Below are positions 23,569-35,288 of a stretch of 64,000 nucleotides of DNA, in pieces. The first letter of the stretch is position 1. Each line of letters opens with the position of its first letter. A program made the translations under genes and the position numbers. This stretch comes from Symbiodinium natans (taxonomy: Eukaryota > Sar > Dinophyceae > Suessiales > Symbiodiniaceae), in contig CAJNDS010000005.1 in the NCBI GenBank assembly GCA_905221605.1, forward strand, positions 62,001 to 126,000. The letters run 5' to 3'. The notes under the pieces are model-generated. The model was given only the letters and a program-made list of their open reading frames with translations, was not told where the DNA came from and ran no database searches.

Positions 23569-25229
23569 GCCTCGGGCAGCCGTTCTACAAGTCCAGCAGA
23601 CGTGGGTGGACGAAGCTGACATACAACAAGCAGAACCTGGACTGCAGCGTCAAGGTGTGATTGCGGAGTGTGGAAAGGCTGCCATCTGCTGTGGGTGAGA
23701 GTCATCCGCAGGTGGATGGACACTTGACGGACATCGGTCGTACAGGCCTCAGAAAGGATCAGCAAAGAGCCCTTGACAGGTGTATCAGTTTGGGGAGCCG
23801 GAGTGTTTCCAGGCGCAAGTTGCGGCTAGTTAGCCTTCTGAGGCGACGTAACGCTCGACGTCAAGAACTCGACCTACGCCAGAGCCAGCGGTGCCTTAAC
23901 GGTGTCTGGGATGCCCAAGGTGCCTTGACATCTCGGCTTGTGAATGTGAGCAGTGTGTGACAATGAGAGCAAGCAGCTGTGAGTGTGCAGCTGCATGTCA
24001 AGCCCTGCCAGGTGCAACTCACTAGAAGCTTGGACTAGCTTGGACTCGATGAGATGTGCCGTGATTGGGCTGTGCATGAGTTGCCCGAAGCAATCAAACT
24101 GGTCCGTGTCATTCCGTATCGGTTTCGAGGGGGGTTTGTGCGCCCAGGAACTTACAGCTTCCTTGGTGATGGCATGGTCTTCAAGGCCAACTTCAAGCTC
24201 CGGGCCTTGCAGCCGGTATCCAGTGCGCAGGCCTGGGTGGGGGGCGCCTCGGGTGGCGCGGGCGGCGCGGGCGGTTCGTGTTTGTCCCAGGGGCAGAAGC
24301 AAGATCAATCGAGCTTGCAGCCGGCAGGTGTGGTTGGGGACTTCCGATGACTGGATTGGGACATCCGATCGACCTACGAAGGTCCAAGGTAGGGCTCGGG
24401 CTGATGCGGGGGCTTCACATTCCCGCGCAGATCAACTGATCAGCGGCCTTTTCTTGTGTATTCATGCAGTTAGCAGGTGTCTTTCAAGGAGGCGACTTCG
24501 TTCCAGTTCCCCACGGCCGCATCTTGCGAGTGCAATCAGGCGCCGGACATAATGGGGGCTGGAGGATTATCAGTTGTGTCCCCCTGTCATGCGGCTGTGA
24601 AAAGCAAACGAGATGTGTGTGCCACGAGGTGAGGAGGACGTCTTCGTGTACTCGACTCACCCCGACAGCCACACTATCATAGAGTCCCACTATGGCCAGT
24701 GGGACGACGTGATAGCGGAAGCCTCAGCAACGAGCAGCAAGGAGACCTCCTAGCTCCCTTGCTTTCAAGGGCGCGACAGAATCGGAGCTCCATAGTTCAA
24801 CTTCCGATGGAGCCTATGGCATCTACGTCCGGATCCCAGTGCCCGTGTCTTTGCATGTCCTTGGTCTTCGCCGTGCTGTGCGATGCTGCCCGGTGCTCCA
24901 GGTGCCATTTGGCGCACTCGCCGCTGGGGAGAGCAAGTCGGCCAGCATCTACTATGCCGCCCCTCGCGCTGCAGCCAGACGAGCGACGCAAACCTTACAA
25001 TGTCACCGTGCAGCCATGTGCAGCCACGAGGCAGCCGATGCTGACAACTTGGCAGAGCTCCTCCACCAAGCGGAGGCCGCACACAACGCAGGCCTGGAAA
25101 GGGCTGAGGGGTTTTAGCCATCATGCCTCCACGTTCCGGCCGTCCCTGCCTGCAGACGTTGTAAGCACCACGTCTTTACCCACCACGGCCGCGCCCATTA
25201 CAACCACCACAACCACCACGACCCTCCAG
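23569..25229 (+). CDS. SDDW family, near-identical unit 3 (mosaic)
   Basis: QPFY exon at 23569-23654; Thr-rich linker at 25156-25229. It follows units 1-2 at most sites but shares the T of GAGATGTGCC (about 24054) with units 4-5, and has a private GAGTG-type indel near 23977. It therefore looks like a gene-conversion or unequal-crossover product. The motif set matches unit 1. Function unknown. Confidence 0.75.
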
Positions 25230-25399
25230 GCGCTGCTTGTCCTGGGGTTGCAGACCGCAATGCGCACCAGCATGACAGACTTGTCCAGGTGCTGCAGACG
25301 CAGGCCCTTAAACTGGGGTTCCTCCCGAGCGGAGGCGAGACCAAGCGCTTGGACCATGCTTGCCCGAAGAAAGCCTGAACAACAAATACTTTGCTCCAG

Positions 25400-27067
25400 G
25401 CCTCGGGCAGCCGTTCTACAAGTCCAGCAGACGTGGGTGGACGAAGCTGACATACAACAAGCAGAACCTGGACTGCAGCGTCAAGGTGTGATTGCGGAGT
25501 GTGGAAAGGCTGCCATCTGCTGTGGGTGAGAGTCATCCGCAGGTGGATGGACACTTGACGGACATCGGTCGTACAGGCCTCAGAAAGGATCAGCAAAGAG
25601 CCCTCGACAGGTGCATCAGTTTGGGGAGCCGGAGTGTTTCCAGGCGCAAGTTGCGGCTAGTTAGCCTTCTGAGGCGATGTAGCGCTCGACTACAAGAACT
25701 CGACCTACGCCAGAGCCAGCGGTGCCTTAACCGTGTCTGGGATGCCCAAGGTGCCTTGACATCTTGGCATGTCGCATGTGAGCAGTATGTCACAATGAGA
25801 GCAAGCAGCCGTGAGTGTGCAGCTGTGCATGTCGAGCCGTGCCAGGTGCAACTCACTAGAAGCTTGGACTAGCTTGGACTCGATGAGATGTGCCGTGATT
25901 GGGCTGTGCATGAGTTGCCCGAAGCAATCAAACTGGTCCGTGTCATTCCGTATCGGTTTCGAGGGGGGTTTGTGCGCCCAGGAACTTACAGCTTCCTTGG
26001 TGATGGCATGGTCTTCAAGGCCAACTTCAAGCTCCGGGCCTTGCAGCCAGTATCCAGCGCGCAGGCCTGGGTGGGCACGGCACGGGCGGCGCGTGTGGCG
26101 CGGGCTGCGCGGGTTTGTCCCACGCATCGCAGAAGAAGCAAGATCAATCGAGACTGCAGCCGGCAGGTGTGGTTGGGGACTTCCGATGACTGGATTGGGA
26201 CATCGGATCGGCCCACGAAGGTCCAAGGTCGGGCTCGGGCCGATGCGGGGGGTTCACATCACCGCACAGATCAGCCGATCAGTGGCCTTTTCTTGTGTAT
26301 TCATGCAGTTAGCAGGTGTCTTTCAAGGAGGCGACTTCGTTCCAGCTCCCCATGGCCGCATCTTGCGAGTGCAATCAGGTGCCGGACGCAAAGTGGGCTG
26401 GAGGATTATCAGTTGTGTCCCCCTCGCATGTGACTGTGAAAAGCAGCGAGACGCGTGTGACACGAGGTGAGGAGGACGTCTTCGTGTACTCGACTCACCC
26501 CGACAGCCACGCTATTATAGAGTCCCACTATGGCCAGTGGGACGACGTGATAGCGGAAGCCTCAGCAACGAGCAGCAAGGAGACCTCCTAGCTCCCTTGC
26601 TTTCAAGGGCGCGACAGAATCGGAGCTCCATAGTTCAACTTCCGATGGAGCCTATGGCATCTACGTCCGGATCCCAGTGCCCGTGTCTTTGCATGTCCTT
26701 GGTCTTCGCCGTGCTGTGCGATGCTGCCCGGTGCTCCAGGTGCCATTTGGCGCACTCGCCGCTGGGGAGAGCAAGTCGGCCAGCATCTACTATGCCGCCC
26801 CTCGCGCTGCAGCCAGACGAGCGACGCAAACCTTACAATGTCACCGTGCAGCCATGTGCAGCCACGAGGCAGCCGATGCTGACAACTTGGCAGAGCTCCT
26901 CCACCAAGCGGAGGCCGCACACAACGCAGGCCTGGAAAGGGCTGAGGGGTTTTAGCCATCATGCCTCCACGTTCCGGCCGTCCCTGCCTGCAGACGTTGT
27001 AAGCACCACGTCTTTACCCACCACGGCCGCGCCCATTACGACCACCACGACCACCACGATCCTCCAG
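25400..27067 (+). CDS. SDDW family, near-identical unit 4
   Basis: QPFY exon at 25400-25485; Thr-rich linker at 26994-27067. It forms a subtype with unit 5. The VWLG exon differs from unit 1 by three synonymous changes (TCC/TCG, CGA/CGG, CCT/CCC). The end of the GTYSF exon differs by two synonymous changes (CCG/CCA, AGT/AGC). The STYA exon has VALDYKNSTY in place of VTLDVKNSTY. The GC-rich intron after the GTYSF exon differs in sequence and length. Function unknown. Confidence 0.75.
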
Positions 27068-27237
27068 GCGCTGCTTGTCCTGGGGTTGCAGACCGCAATG
27101 CGCACCAGCATGACAGACTTGTCCAGGTGCTGCAGACGCAGGCCCTTAAACTGGGGTTCCTCCCGAGCGGAGGCGAGACCAAGCGCTTGGACCATGCTTG
27201 CCCGAAGAAAGCCTGAACAACAAATACTTTGCTCCAG

Positions 27238-28904
27238 GCCTCGGGCAGCCGTTCTACAAGTCCAGCAGACGTGGGTGGACGAAGCTGACATACAACAAGC
27301 AGAACCTGGACTGCAGCGTCAAGGTGTGATTGCGGAGTGTGGAAAGGCTGCCATCTGCTGTGGGTGAGAGTCATCCGCAGGTGGATGGACACTTGACGGA
27401 CATCGGTCGTACAGGCCTCAGAAAGGATCAGCAAAGAGCCCTCGACAGGTGCATCAGTTTGGGGAGCCGGAGTGTTTCCAGGCGCAAGTTGCGGCTAGTT
27501 AGCCTTCTGAGGCGATGTAGCGCTCGACTACAAGAACTCGACCTACGCCAGAGCCAGCGGTGCCTTAACCGTGTCTGGGATGCCCAAGGTGCCTTGACAT
27601 CTTGGCATGTCGCATGTGAGCCGTATGTCACAATGAGAGCAAGCAGCCGTGAGTGTGCAGCTGCATGTCGAGCCGTGCCAGGTGCAACTCACTAGAAGCT
27701 TGGACTAGCTTGGACTCGATGAGATGTGCCGTGATTGGGCTGTGCATGAGTTGCCCGAAGCAATCAAACTGGTCCGTGTCATTCCGTATCGGTTTCGAGG
27801 GGGGTTTGTTCGCCCAGGAACTTACAGCTTCCTTGGTGATGGCATGGTCTTCAAGGCCAACTTCAAGCTCCGGGCCTTGCAGCCAGTATCCAGCGCGCAG
27901 GCCTGGGTGGGCATGGCACGGGCGGCGCGTGTGGCGCGGGCTGCGCGGGTTTGTCCCAGGGGCTGAAGCGCATCGCAGAAGAAGCAAGATCAATCGAGAC
28001 TGCAGCCGGCAGGTGTGGTTGGGGACTTCCGATGACTGGATTGGGACATCGGATCGGCCCACGAAGGTCCAAGGTCGGGCTCGGGCCGATGCGGGGGGTT
28101 CACATCACCGCACAGATCAGCCGATCAGTGGCCTTTTCTTGTGTATTCATGCAGTCAGCAGGTGTCTTTCAAGGAGGCGACTTCGTTCCAGCTCCCCATG
28201 GCCGCATCTTGCGAGTGCAATCAGGTGCCGGACGCAAAGTGGGCTGGAGGATTATCAGTTGTGTCCCCCTCGCATGTGACTGTGAAAAGCAGCGAGATGC
28301 GTGTGACACGAGGTGAGGAGGACGTCTTCGTGTACTCGACTCACCCCGACAGCCACGCTATTATAGAGTCCCACTATGGCCAGTGGGACGACGTGATAGC
28401 GGAAGCCTCAGCAACGAGCAGCAAGGAGACCTCCTAGCTCCCTTGCTTTCAAGGGCGCGACAGAATCGGAGCTCCATAGTTCAACTTCCGATGGAGCCTA
28501 TGGCATCTACGTCCGGATCCCAGTGCCCGTGTCTTTGCATGTCCTTGGTCTTCGCCGTGCTGTGCGATGCTGCCCGGTGCTCCAGGTGCCATTTGGCGCA
28601 CTCGCCGCTGGGGAGAGCAAGTCGGCCAGCATCTACTATGCCGCCCCTCGCGCTGCAGCCAGATGGGCGGTGCACTTGCGGCTTGTGCTGTCAGATATTT
28701 GTTGTCGTGCTTCGACTACCAGAAGCGGGCTGCAGGCCGCCGATGCCGATCGATTGGGGGAGCTGCTCATGCATGCCAGCCAAGCTTCACAACAAGGCAG
28801 CGATGGCCGAAGTCACTCACTCGGCGTTGCAGCCCATGTGCACTGTGTGCGCATCCCGAGATGCCGACACCACGACCACACCAGAACCAGCCGAAGTGGA
28901 ACAC
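27238..28904 (+). CDS. SDDW family, unit 5, with divergent 3' end
   Basis: QPFY exon at 27238-27323. It is near-identical to unit 4 until about 28663, inside the exon encoding YYAAPRAAAR, where identity stops abruptly. Beyond that point the same modules continue in diverged form. AADADRLGELLMHASQASQQ is encoded from about 28732, and a Thr/Pro/Glu-rich linker (ADTTTTPEPAEVEH) at about 28861-28904. So 28663 marks the edge of recent homogenisation, not the end of the coding family. Function unknown. Confidence 0.7.
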
Positions 28905-29107
28905 GCTCAGTGCTCAGTGCCGTATAGTGCGGTGTGCGCAGTCGGGGGTTGGTGCAAGCAAGCTGATGACAACGTACACGAGGGTTTCTGTCCTAGATCC
29001 TGAAATCCTCGACGATGCAGTTTGACCTTCTCACAGAAGGAGGCATGGACAGGGCTAGACGATCATTTTTTAAGAGCTCTGTGACCCGGTCGTGGAGAAC
29101 TCGTCAG

Positions 29108-31590
29108 GTCTTGGCGATCCCCTTTACCATTCTGCACTCATGGACTGGACGAAGCTGACTAACGACCATCAGAACATGGAATGCACCGTAAAGGCTTGCC
29201 TTGCCTGATCTTGCCTGGATCTGTCACAATTGCGCTTTCCTACATGTAAAACGAATCGAGAATGTCGATCAGCTCTGCAAGGTGAATGGCAGACCGGTGG
29301 ACTACAACAGCCGGGCTCTTGGAATCCCAGGACACTCGCGCCAAACGCACATGTTAGAGACATCCGCAATGCTTGTTCCTTGCATGTCGAAGTCGCCACA
29401 AGCTTGCTGAGTAGCTCCATAAATGCCGCTTCTCTTGGAAGTTGAATCAATGTCACAGGATGTAGGAATGCGCCAGTTTCTGCCGGTTTTCGTGTCGGTT
29501 GCCCTGCGGCCTGTTAGCGCATCCAAGGCTCTCACGGCCCCCCCCCAGAACTGTGAAGGCTAAAGTTGTCTGCTTTGCACCTGTCCTTTACACCAAGCTC
29601 AGGTGATCCACATGAAGTGTATTTCAGCAACTCGACCTATGCCACAGCCGTTTCGTCATTGTCGTTGGACGGAACTGATGTAGTACCTTGGCCGAGTAGA
29701 CGACCTTCGAAGCCACTCCAGGAGAACTAGGAGCACTACTCGTACTTGTAGTACATTTGCAGTACATTCGGTGTTGTGCCTGAGGCAGTTCTGACACGTC
29801 GCCTGGCTTTAGAAGTGCAACATGCCATAGCGTACCCTGACGCTGATGACATCTGAGTAAGCATTGGCTAAGCATGTGTGTCTGGGCTCAGGGAGATACA
29901 CGTTCCTGGAAGACGGCCTTGTCTTCCGTGCCCAGTTCACTATTGCCGCGCTGGCCGATATCCCAAACCTACAGGCAAGGGACGTGTCGAAATGATGGGA
30001 TGATGGACTGCTTCAAGGGACCGAACGATTGTGAGCTGGCAGCGACTCAGGCAATTTGTTGAGCTACGAATTGAGCCACAAAGTTTGGATGCCGCAGGTG
30101 TGGATGGGAACGTCCAATGACTGGCTTGGGGACAATGACCGGCCCACGAAGGAACAAGGTGGCTCGTTTGCCCCTTTCGGCAAGTTCTCTGCACGATGCT
30201 TCGCAACCCCGGGGGCGGTTTCCGGTTTCCGCCTGCTCTCCTAGGTGCTTTTCACGGGGATGAGTTTATTCCGATGCCAACAGCACAAGTGTTGCGGCTT
30301 CGATCCAGTCCGGCCCTCGATCTTTGCAGAGAGATCCTGTCCAGGCCAGTGCCAAAAGGGATCAAAAGGGCCTAGAGCATTGCGCTCAGGAGGGGACACG
30401 ATGTTCTTCTTCTCGAACCACCCTGACAGCCACGCTATCATTGTGGAGCACTCCGGGCGCTGGCAGGACGTAGACGTTTCTCCGTTTGCAGTGAGAGACT
30501 TTTTCACACATGTCACTCGCATGGTGTTGCGATCACAGCATGGAGCGGTGCCTCAACCACAAAAGGCGCTCACCTCTTCCGCAGCGAGAACATCGGTCGC
30601 CGATGGCGCATATGGCATCTATGTGAGCGTTGCTGCAGCCAGTTCTGTGGTTACGGGACTCACAGAGCCTGGATGTGGTTTGTGAGTGTGGGGGTCGTGT
30701 GCCAAAATGAGGGGTCTTTACGTTGCTTCTGAGGTGCCCTTTGGAAAGTTCTCCTTGGGTGAGACGAAGTCGGCGAGCTTCTTCTATGGGGCACCTCAGC
30801 TTAGTCACCACGTTTTGTCTGCCGCGGTTTAGAGCTTAGAGGACTCCGTGCCCTTTCGTGGCTGGCGGCGTGACAAAGCAAACTTTAGCGATGCTCCGCA
30901 CGGATTGTTTCCAGTCAAGCGTAGCTTGTTGCAAGTGCTGAAAGCATCTGAGAGCAGTGTCAAAGAATAGCTGAGTAGCTTGTTTTCTTTCACGCTTCCG
31001 GCGGCTCCAGCCACGATGCATCCGCGAACACCTAGGCGGCAACGTGTCCTGCAGAAGTTACAGTAGTTGGTTTGCTCATAGCATGTTTGCTCAACGTGAA
31101 ATGTACGGAAATACGGGAGAGATGCAGATTCCTTGTGTAATCGGAATGGAATTTCGTCGTTGTGTGGCTACTTCATCTGAGGCACTGATACAAACGAAGA
31201 ACGGAAAGGAGTGCGGAGTAGAATAGCCGTCATGACGAAGTCAGTTTGGTCGAGGGTTGGACGTCATCATGCGTCATCATGGGTTTGGCATGGATGCAGA
31301 CGTGAACGGACGAGGTCGCCCCCCTCCCCAAACTTCTCCGCTCCCAGCCCCACGCCCCACCCTCCCCTCCCAGCAACAGAAGTGATCGCATACGGATATC
31401 CTGCTCCAAACGAGCCAGACAGGGCCTAGTTTTGGTTTGGAGCCGACACACCGGCCTTTAGCCCAGCACCGGCTGAGTTGCCTGAGGCGACAGACGCGGA
31501 TCGCGTAGTGGACCTCGTGCCAGCGTCAGCCAGGGTTTTCCGCAATTATCCGATGCCGCCGACGAGGTCCAATCTCTTGGCATCACGGCT
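29108..31590 (+). CDS. Divergent downstream copy (D) of the SDDW family
   Basis: Function unknown. Exons: 29108-29193 (GLGDPLYHSALMDWTKLTND, ending MECTVK), from about 29603 (GDPHEVYFSNSTYATAVSSL), 29892-29974 (GRYTFLEDGLVFRAQFTIAA), 30098-30158 (VWMGTSNDWLGDNDRPTKEQ), 30245-30307 (GAFHGDEFIPMPTAQVLRLR), 30390-30488 (MFFFSNHPDSHAIIVEHSGR), about 30597-30632 (VADGAYGIYVSV), from 30734 (VPFGKFSLGETKSASFFYGA), and from 31487 (ATDADRVVDLVPASA). Four exons have exactly the lengths seen in unit 1 despite low nucleotide identity, so the structure is conserved by selection or recent enough descent. This copy is the main evidence that the repeated unit is coding. Confidence 0.7.
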
Positions 31591-31689
31591 GGCACATCTC
31601 GGCATGTCTTTGCGCATACATGTTGTGTTTGCTCACAACGGCGTACTGACCGGTAGCACACTAACCTTTGCGTCGCATATGCATATGTC

Positions 31690-32320
31690 GCCGTGGCACG
31701 CGTGGAGAGACATGTGGGCAGCAAATTCCTCTGAAGTGGCCGACAAGCTGCTTAAGCTGCACGCGGCTGAGGTACAGGATTACGAGCAATGTCAAGATGG
31801 CTCGGCAAATTCATCTGTGGAGCCTGAGTTCAAGAAGTATCCTTTGTATATGGAATGAAAGGGCTTGTCCTGGGGTCACAGAGGGTTGCGGCCGACTGAG
31901 CACTCAGCCATCAATGGGGCTGATGTCGCAATGGGTTGCTTTGTGAGGACTGCGCAAGAGCCGATTTCTGCTGGAATCACATGGCAGTCGTCCATAGCGA
32001 CTGTCGAGTTCCTTGCCTGAGACAATGCCGGAAAGAGAGTTGCAACGCCGGAATGAGGGGTAGTCGGCAGTCTAGCATATGAGCCAGCTCAGGTCCTTTT
32101 CGTTTCAACAATGAGCATCGATGAGCTGAAGAAATACACATGCGGCAAATCTACGTGTGTGGCTGCAGCCAGGCAGACCGGTAGAGCGTCAAGAGAGATG
32201 CTTCGTGAGAGATTCTGGAAGTGAGGACCGCCCAGATCATGTGTGGCCGAACCTATGCCCTGGACACCAGCGGCTCGTTTCTTCAAAGATTTTGCTTCTC
32301 GCGCCCTTCAAGAATCTTCA
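31690..32320 (+). pseudogene. Possible further degenerate SDDW-family fragments
   Basis: About 31735 encodes EVADKLLKLHAAEVQDYEQ, similar to the AADADNLAELLHQAEAAH block. About 32240 encodes MCGRTYALDTSGSFLQ behind an AG, similar to the NSTYARASGALT block. No VWLG, GVFQ or VPFG block was found after them. This is either a decayed copy or chance resemblance. Confidence 0.25.
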
Positions 32321-35177
32321 AGAGCCCTCAAAAGGCGACGAGTCGACTGTCTGAGGTTGGTTGGCACCTGTCTTCTTCTACTACGATCGAAGCCTGGACG
32401 CAACACGGATACGGGTGAACTGTTGTGCTCAGCAAGCAAGATCCAGTAGCCACGCAATCAGTCTGTAGGTCTAAAGAGGAAGAGCTGAAACGCTTAGGAT
32501 ACTGTAGCGACGAATATCACGTGACGGACCTCGTGAATGACCACAGCAGTTGCGAGTTGTCGCTTCTGGACCCGGCGGAAGGGATCTCTTAGTAAAGGGT
32601 TCTAGTACATGCAAGTACCAGTGTGTATGCCGGGTTGCATGTTGCGACTCTTCCGCTTCCGGAGGACAGGCTGGATGGCTTTTGCGAACGAGCGCCTTAC
32701 TCGGTTCCTGTCGCATGCAAGAACGATTTCGGCCAGCAAGTCGCCAAACCATGAAATAAGGTGACGCGCTGTTACACGGAAGCGGGCGCTTTCGCTCCCT
32801 AGCTTGATTTGGGAAGCTCCTGCATGCTCACGAAAGCAAAGCCAGAGCTCAAGGTGCGAAACTGCCGATTGGACCTTGCAACGATGCAGGAGGTTCACGA
32901 TGTTGCTCGAAGCTTACATGCACCCTGCATGACCTGCCAGCTTGAACCTGCTTTTTCAGGATCAGGCAGACATTCTGTTAAACCGTTAAGCCTGTGTGGT
33001 GTTCGGACATGGGGATGCTGAATACTCGACCAGAGACCAGTGCCCGTTCCTTGTCCACGATTGCGCATCTGCCTTGGCTGCTAGGGCTAGGGTGATTGGT
33101 GAAAGTCTGCTGCTGGAAGGTTTGGGCAGTAAACGCTGGAAGAGCCCCTAGAACCTGAAAAGCCGTGAAAGCCCAGGTTAAAAGTCCAAACTCTCAAACC
33201 AGAACAGGCCAAAGCCAATCGAAGCCCTGGAAAACTTCGCTCAAGGGAGTGGAAGGGCCCTTCGACGGATCTCGTCAAGGCGTGTGCGCCAGGGGCATCC
33301 AAACTGGGGGCAAATTCTTTGGAATGCATATTATTTAGAGTTCACCGCATTACTACAGACCAGAACATGAGCAATATTGCAAACCAGAACAGCCAAATTC
33401 AACCAGATCATCTACTGTACTGTCTGCGGCTCAGGTGGAGAGCAAGGGGTGCGCAGATGCTGCGGACCACGCCCTGGGCCCGGAGGGACATTCCCCAATG
33501 CCAACCATATGCTCCCTGAAGCATCAGGGAGCACACTGTGTCCTCAAGCGATCATGATATGTTGGGTGTGTGTGCTCGCTTTCACGCGCTGTCAACCCGG
33601 CCTCCAAGCTGAGGTGCTCGCTGAGTGTGGAGATTACGACAGTATCCGAAGCAGCACTGGTGCAATTCGACAGTACCGGAGCCTCAGCAAAGACTAGGTG
33701 GCAGATTCCTGCAGGATGGAAAGGATCATTTTAAGTCATTTCGAGGGTTCGCTGTTTTAGAGAGTTGGCTTTGAAAACCTTTGCGTATCAACTTGCCGAA
33801 ACTCCTTCTTCCGGCCTCAGTGTGTCGTCACGCTACCGAGCAGAACTTCTCGGGGTGAGGTGTGGAGATCTCATTATTGAGGTTCCTCGTCCCTTCAGGA
33901 CCAACAAGTGCCTGGCACATCCTTCAGGCTGAACTGGCCGAATCAGGGGGGCCAGTGCACTTGTGGCCCTGGAGGCTTGCAAGCATGGGCGTGTCAACAA
34001 AACCAATCACAGGTTTCAATCGTTAGCCCCCGGAGCTTCCGCAGATGCGGCCATGCTTGGCCATCCGGAAACATGCAAGAGCTTCCACAGCCTTTGACCA
34101 AGCTGAAGAGCCTTCCTCGAAAGCCTGCAAAGCTCCAGCCAAAAGTTTGAAGCCTCAACTCGAAGCCCTGACGTATAGATCCTTAACCTCTTGTCCTTGT
34201 CCAGATCGACCAAACTGAAAGCAGAAGCGGGGCAGAGAGGGCCACGGAGCTTCACGAAACCAACGCAGCAGGAGCAACAACAATGCTTCGCACGTGCCAC
34301 CTCATTGATGGCAATGGCAGATCCAAGCTGCCAGGAACTGAAACCTCCTAAGAAGTAGAGATGATGTTTGCTGACAGAATGGCCGGCCCTCAAACGGCCG
34401 AATAGTGGCGACCTCAGCCAAGTTCTTCACCCTGCAACAGGCAACGCCAAACCCCAACTCTGGATCCCCAATGCAGCCCCTCGAACGGCCAACCCATGTC
34501 CAGAAGCCAAGACCCAGGAGAGGAAACCTTCCAGGCTGACCCGAAACCCCGAAGAGACCCCAACAACCAGCCGAAAGTCGAGAAATGTGGTGTTGTACTG
34601 CGGTGTTTAACCAGCCGTTTGCCAACTACTAACGAAACATGATTCAGTGTGCTGGTGTCAGAGCTTGCCGCTGAAGGAAGTTCTTCCAGCAGTCTGGATC
34701 AGCGCTACCTTCCCCTGCAGGCACGCCAAATATATTTCCAAGTTTCTAAAGCTGTCGAATCCCATGTAGCTTCTTTTCGGGGGCAGGTGACTTGAGATAT
34801 GCTTCAGGAGTATGCTCTGTCGGGGTTAGGAGTTGGGGTTGGGCATCGTTCAACACACCTGTGCCTATTTTGTACTCCATTGCGCAACCTCGAAGCCAGC
34901 TCTTTGATGTTTGCATTGAAGGGAAGCAGATTAGATGCAGTGTCCTCCGGCGCACTGCGTACCCGTGACTTTTGCAACATTCTCGTGTGTTTGGAGCTTC
35001 GATTTAAGAAAAAACTGGTCGTGCTATTTTCAGCAGCAGAGCTGAAAAGCAATCATGGCGCTTGTTCCGGGCGTGGAATTGGCTGATTCTTCCAAATCTC
35101 CTTACACCGGAAAAGGATTGAGATGTGGTTTCCTCGCTCTCAACTATCAGCGTTTATCGCTGCTAGAGTGACGGATG

Positions 35178-35198
35178 CCCCCACTCCTTAAGTGGGGG
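35178..35198. other. Perfect 8-bp hairpin
   Basis: CCCCCACT, loop CCTTA, then AGTGGGGG. It directly abuts the dispersed element at 35199-35288 and may be part of that element's end. Confidence 0.7.
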
Positions 35199-35288
35199 TT
35201 TACGAGAATGGGGGACCCCTAAAACAGACCCCCAAATAGTAGGATTCCCTTATAATAGGGACCTCAATAAGGTACCCTAGTTCCGGAA
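35199..35288 (-). mobile_element. Dispersed element, copy 1 (minus orientation)
   Basis: The reverse complement aligns along about 90 bases with 61524-61619. A 24-base core is identical (35227-35250 here), and the GGGGTCC-type motifs and terminal CGTAAA are shared. There is no coding capacity. It looks like a short non-autonomous element such as a MITE or introner-like unit; the class is an inference. Confidence 0.55.

Larger units (their letters stand above)
19640..28663 (+). repeat. Tandem array of about 4.9 units of about 1.83 kb
   Basis: The QPFY exon recurs at 19912, 21741, 23569, 25400 and 27238 (spacings 1829, 1828, 1831, 1838). Introns and exons are both near-identical, so the duplication is genomic and recent or kept uniform by conversion. 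The outer boundaries are approximate: identity begins between 19550 and 19680 and ends at about 28663. Confidence 0.95.

Noticed and set aside
24699-25529. 276-codon + frame (MGRRDSGSLSNEQQ...), repeated in each unit of the array
   Set aside because: It runs through introns and exons of the unit in other frames. The motif-conserved, synonymous-rich frames are the short exons listed, and the long frame is broken by indels in some units.
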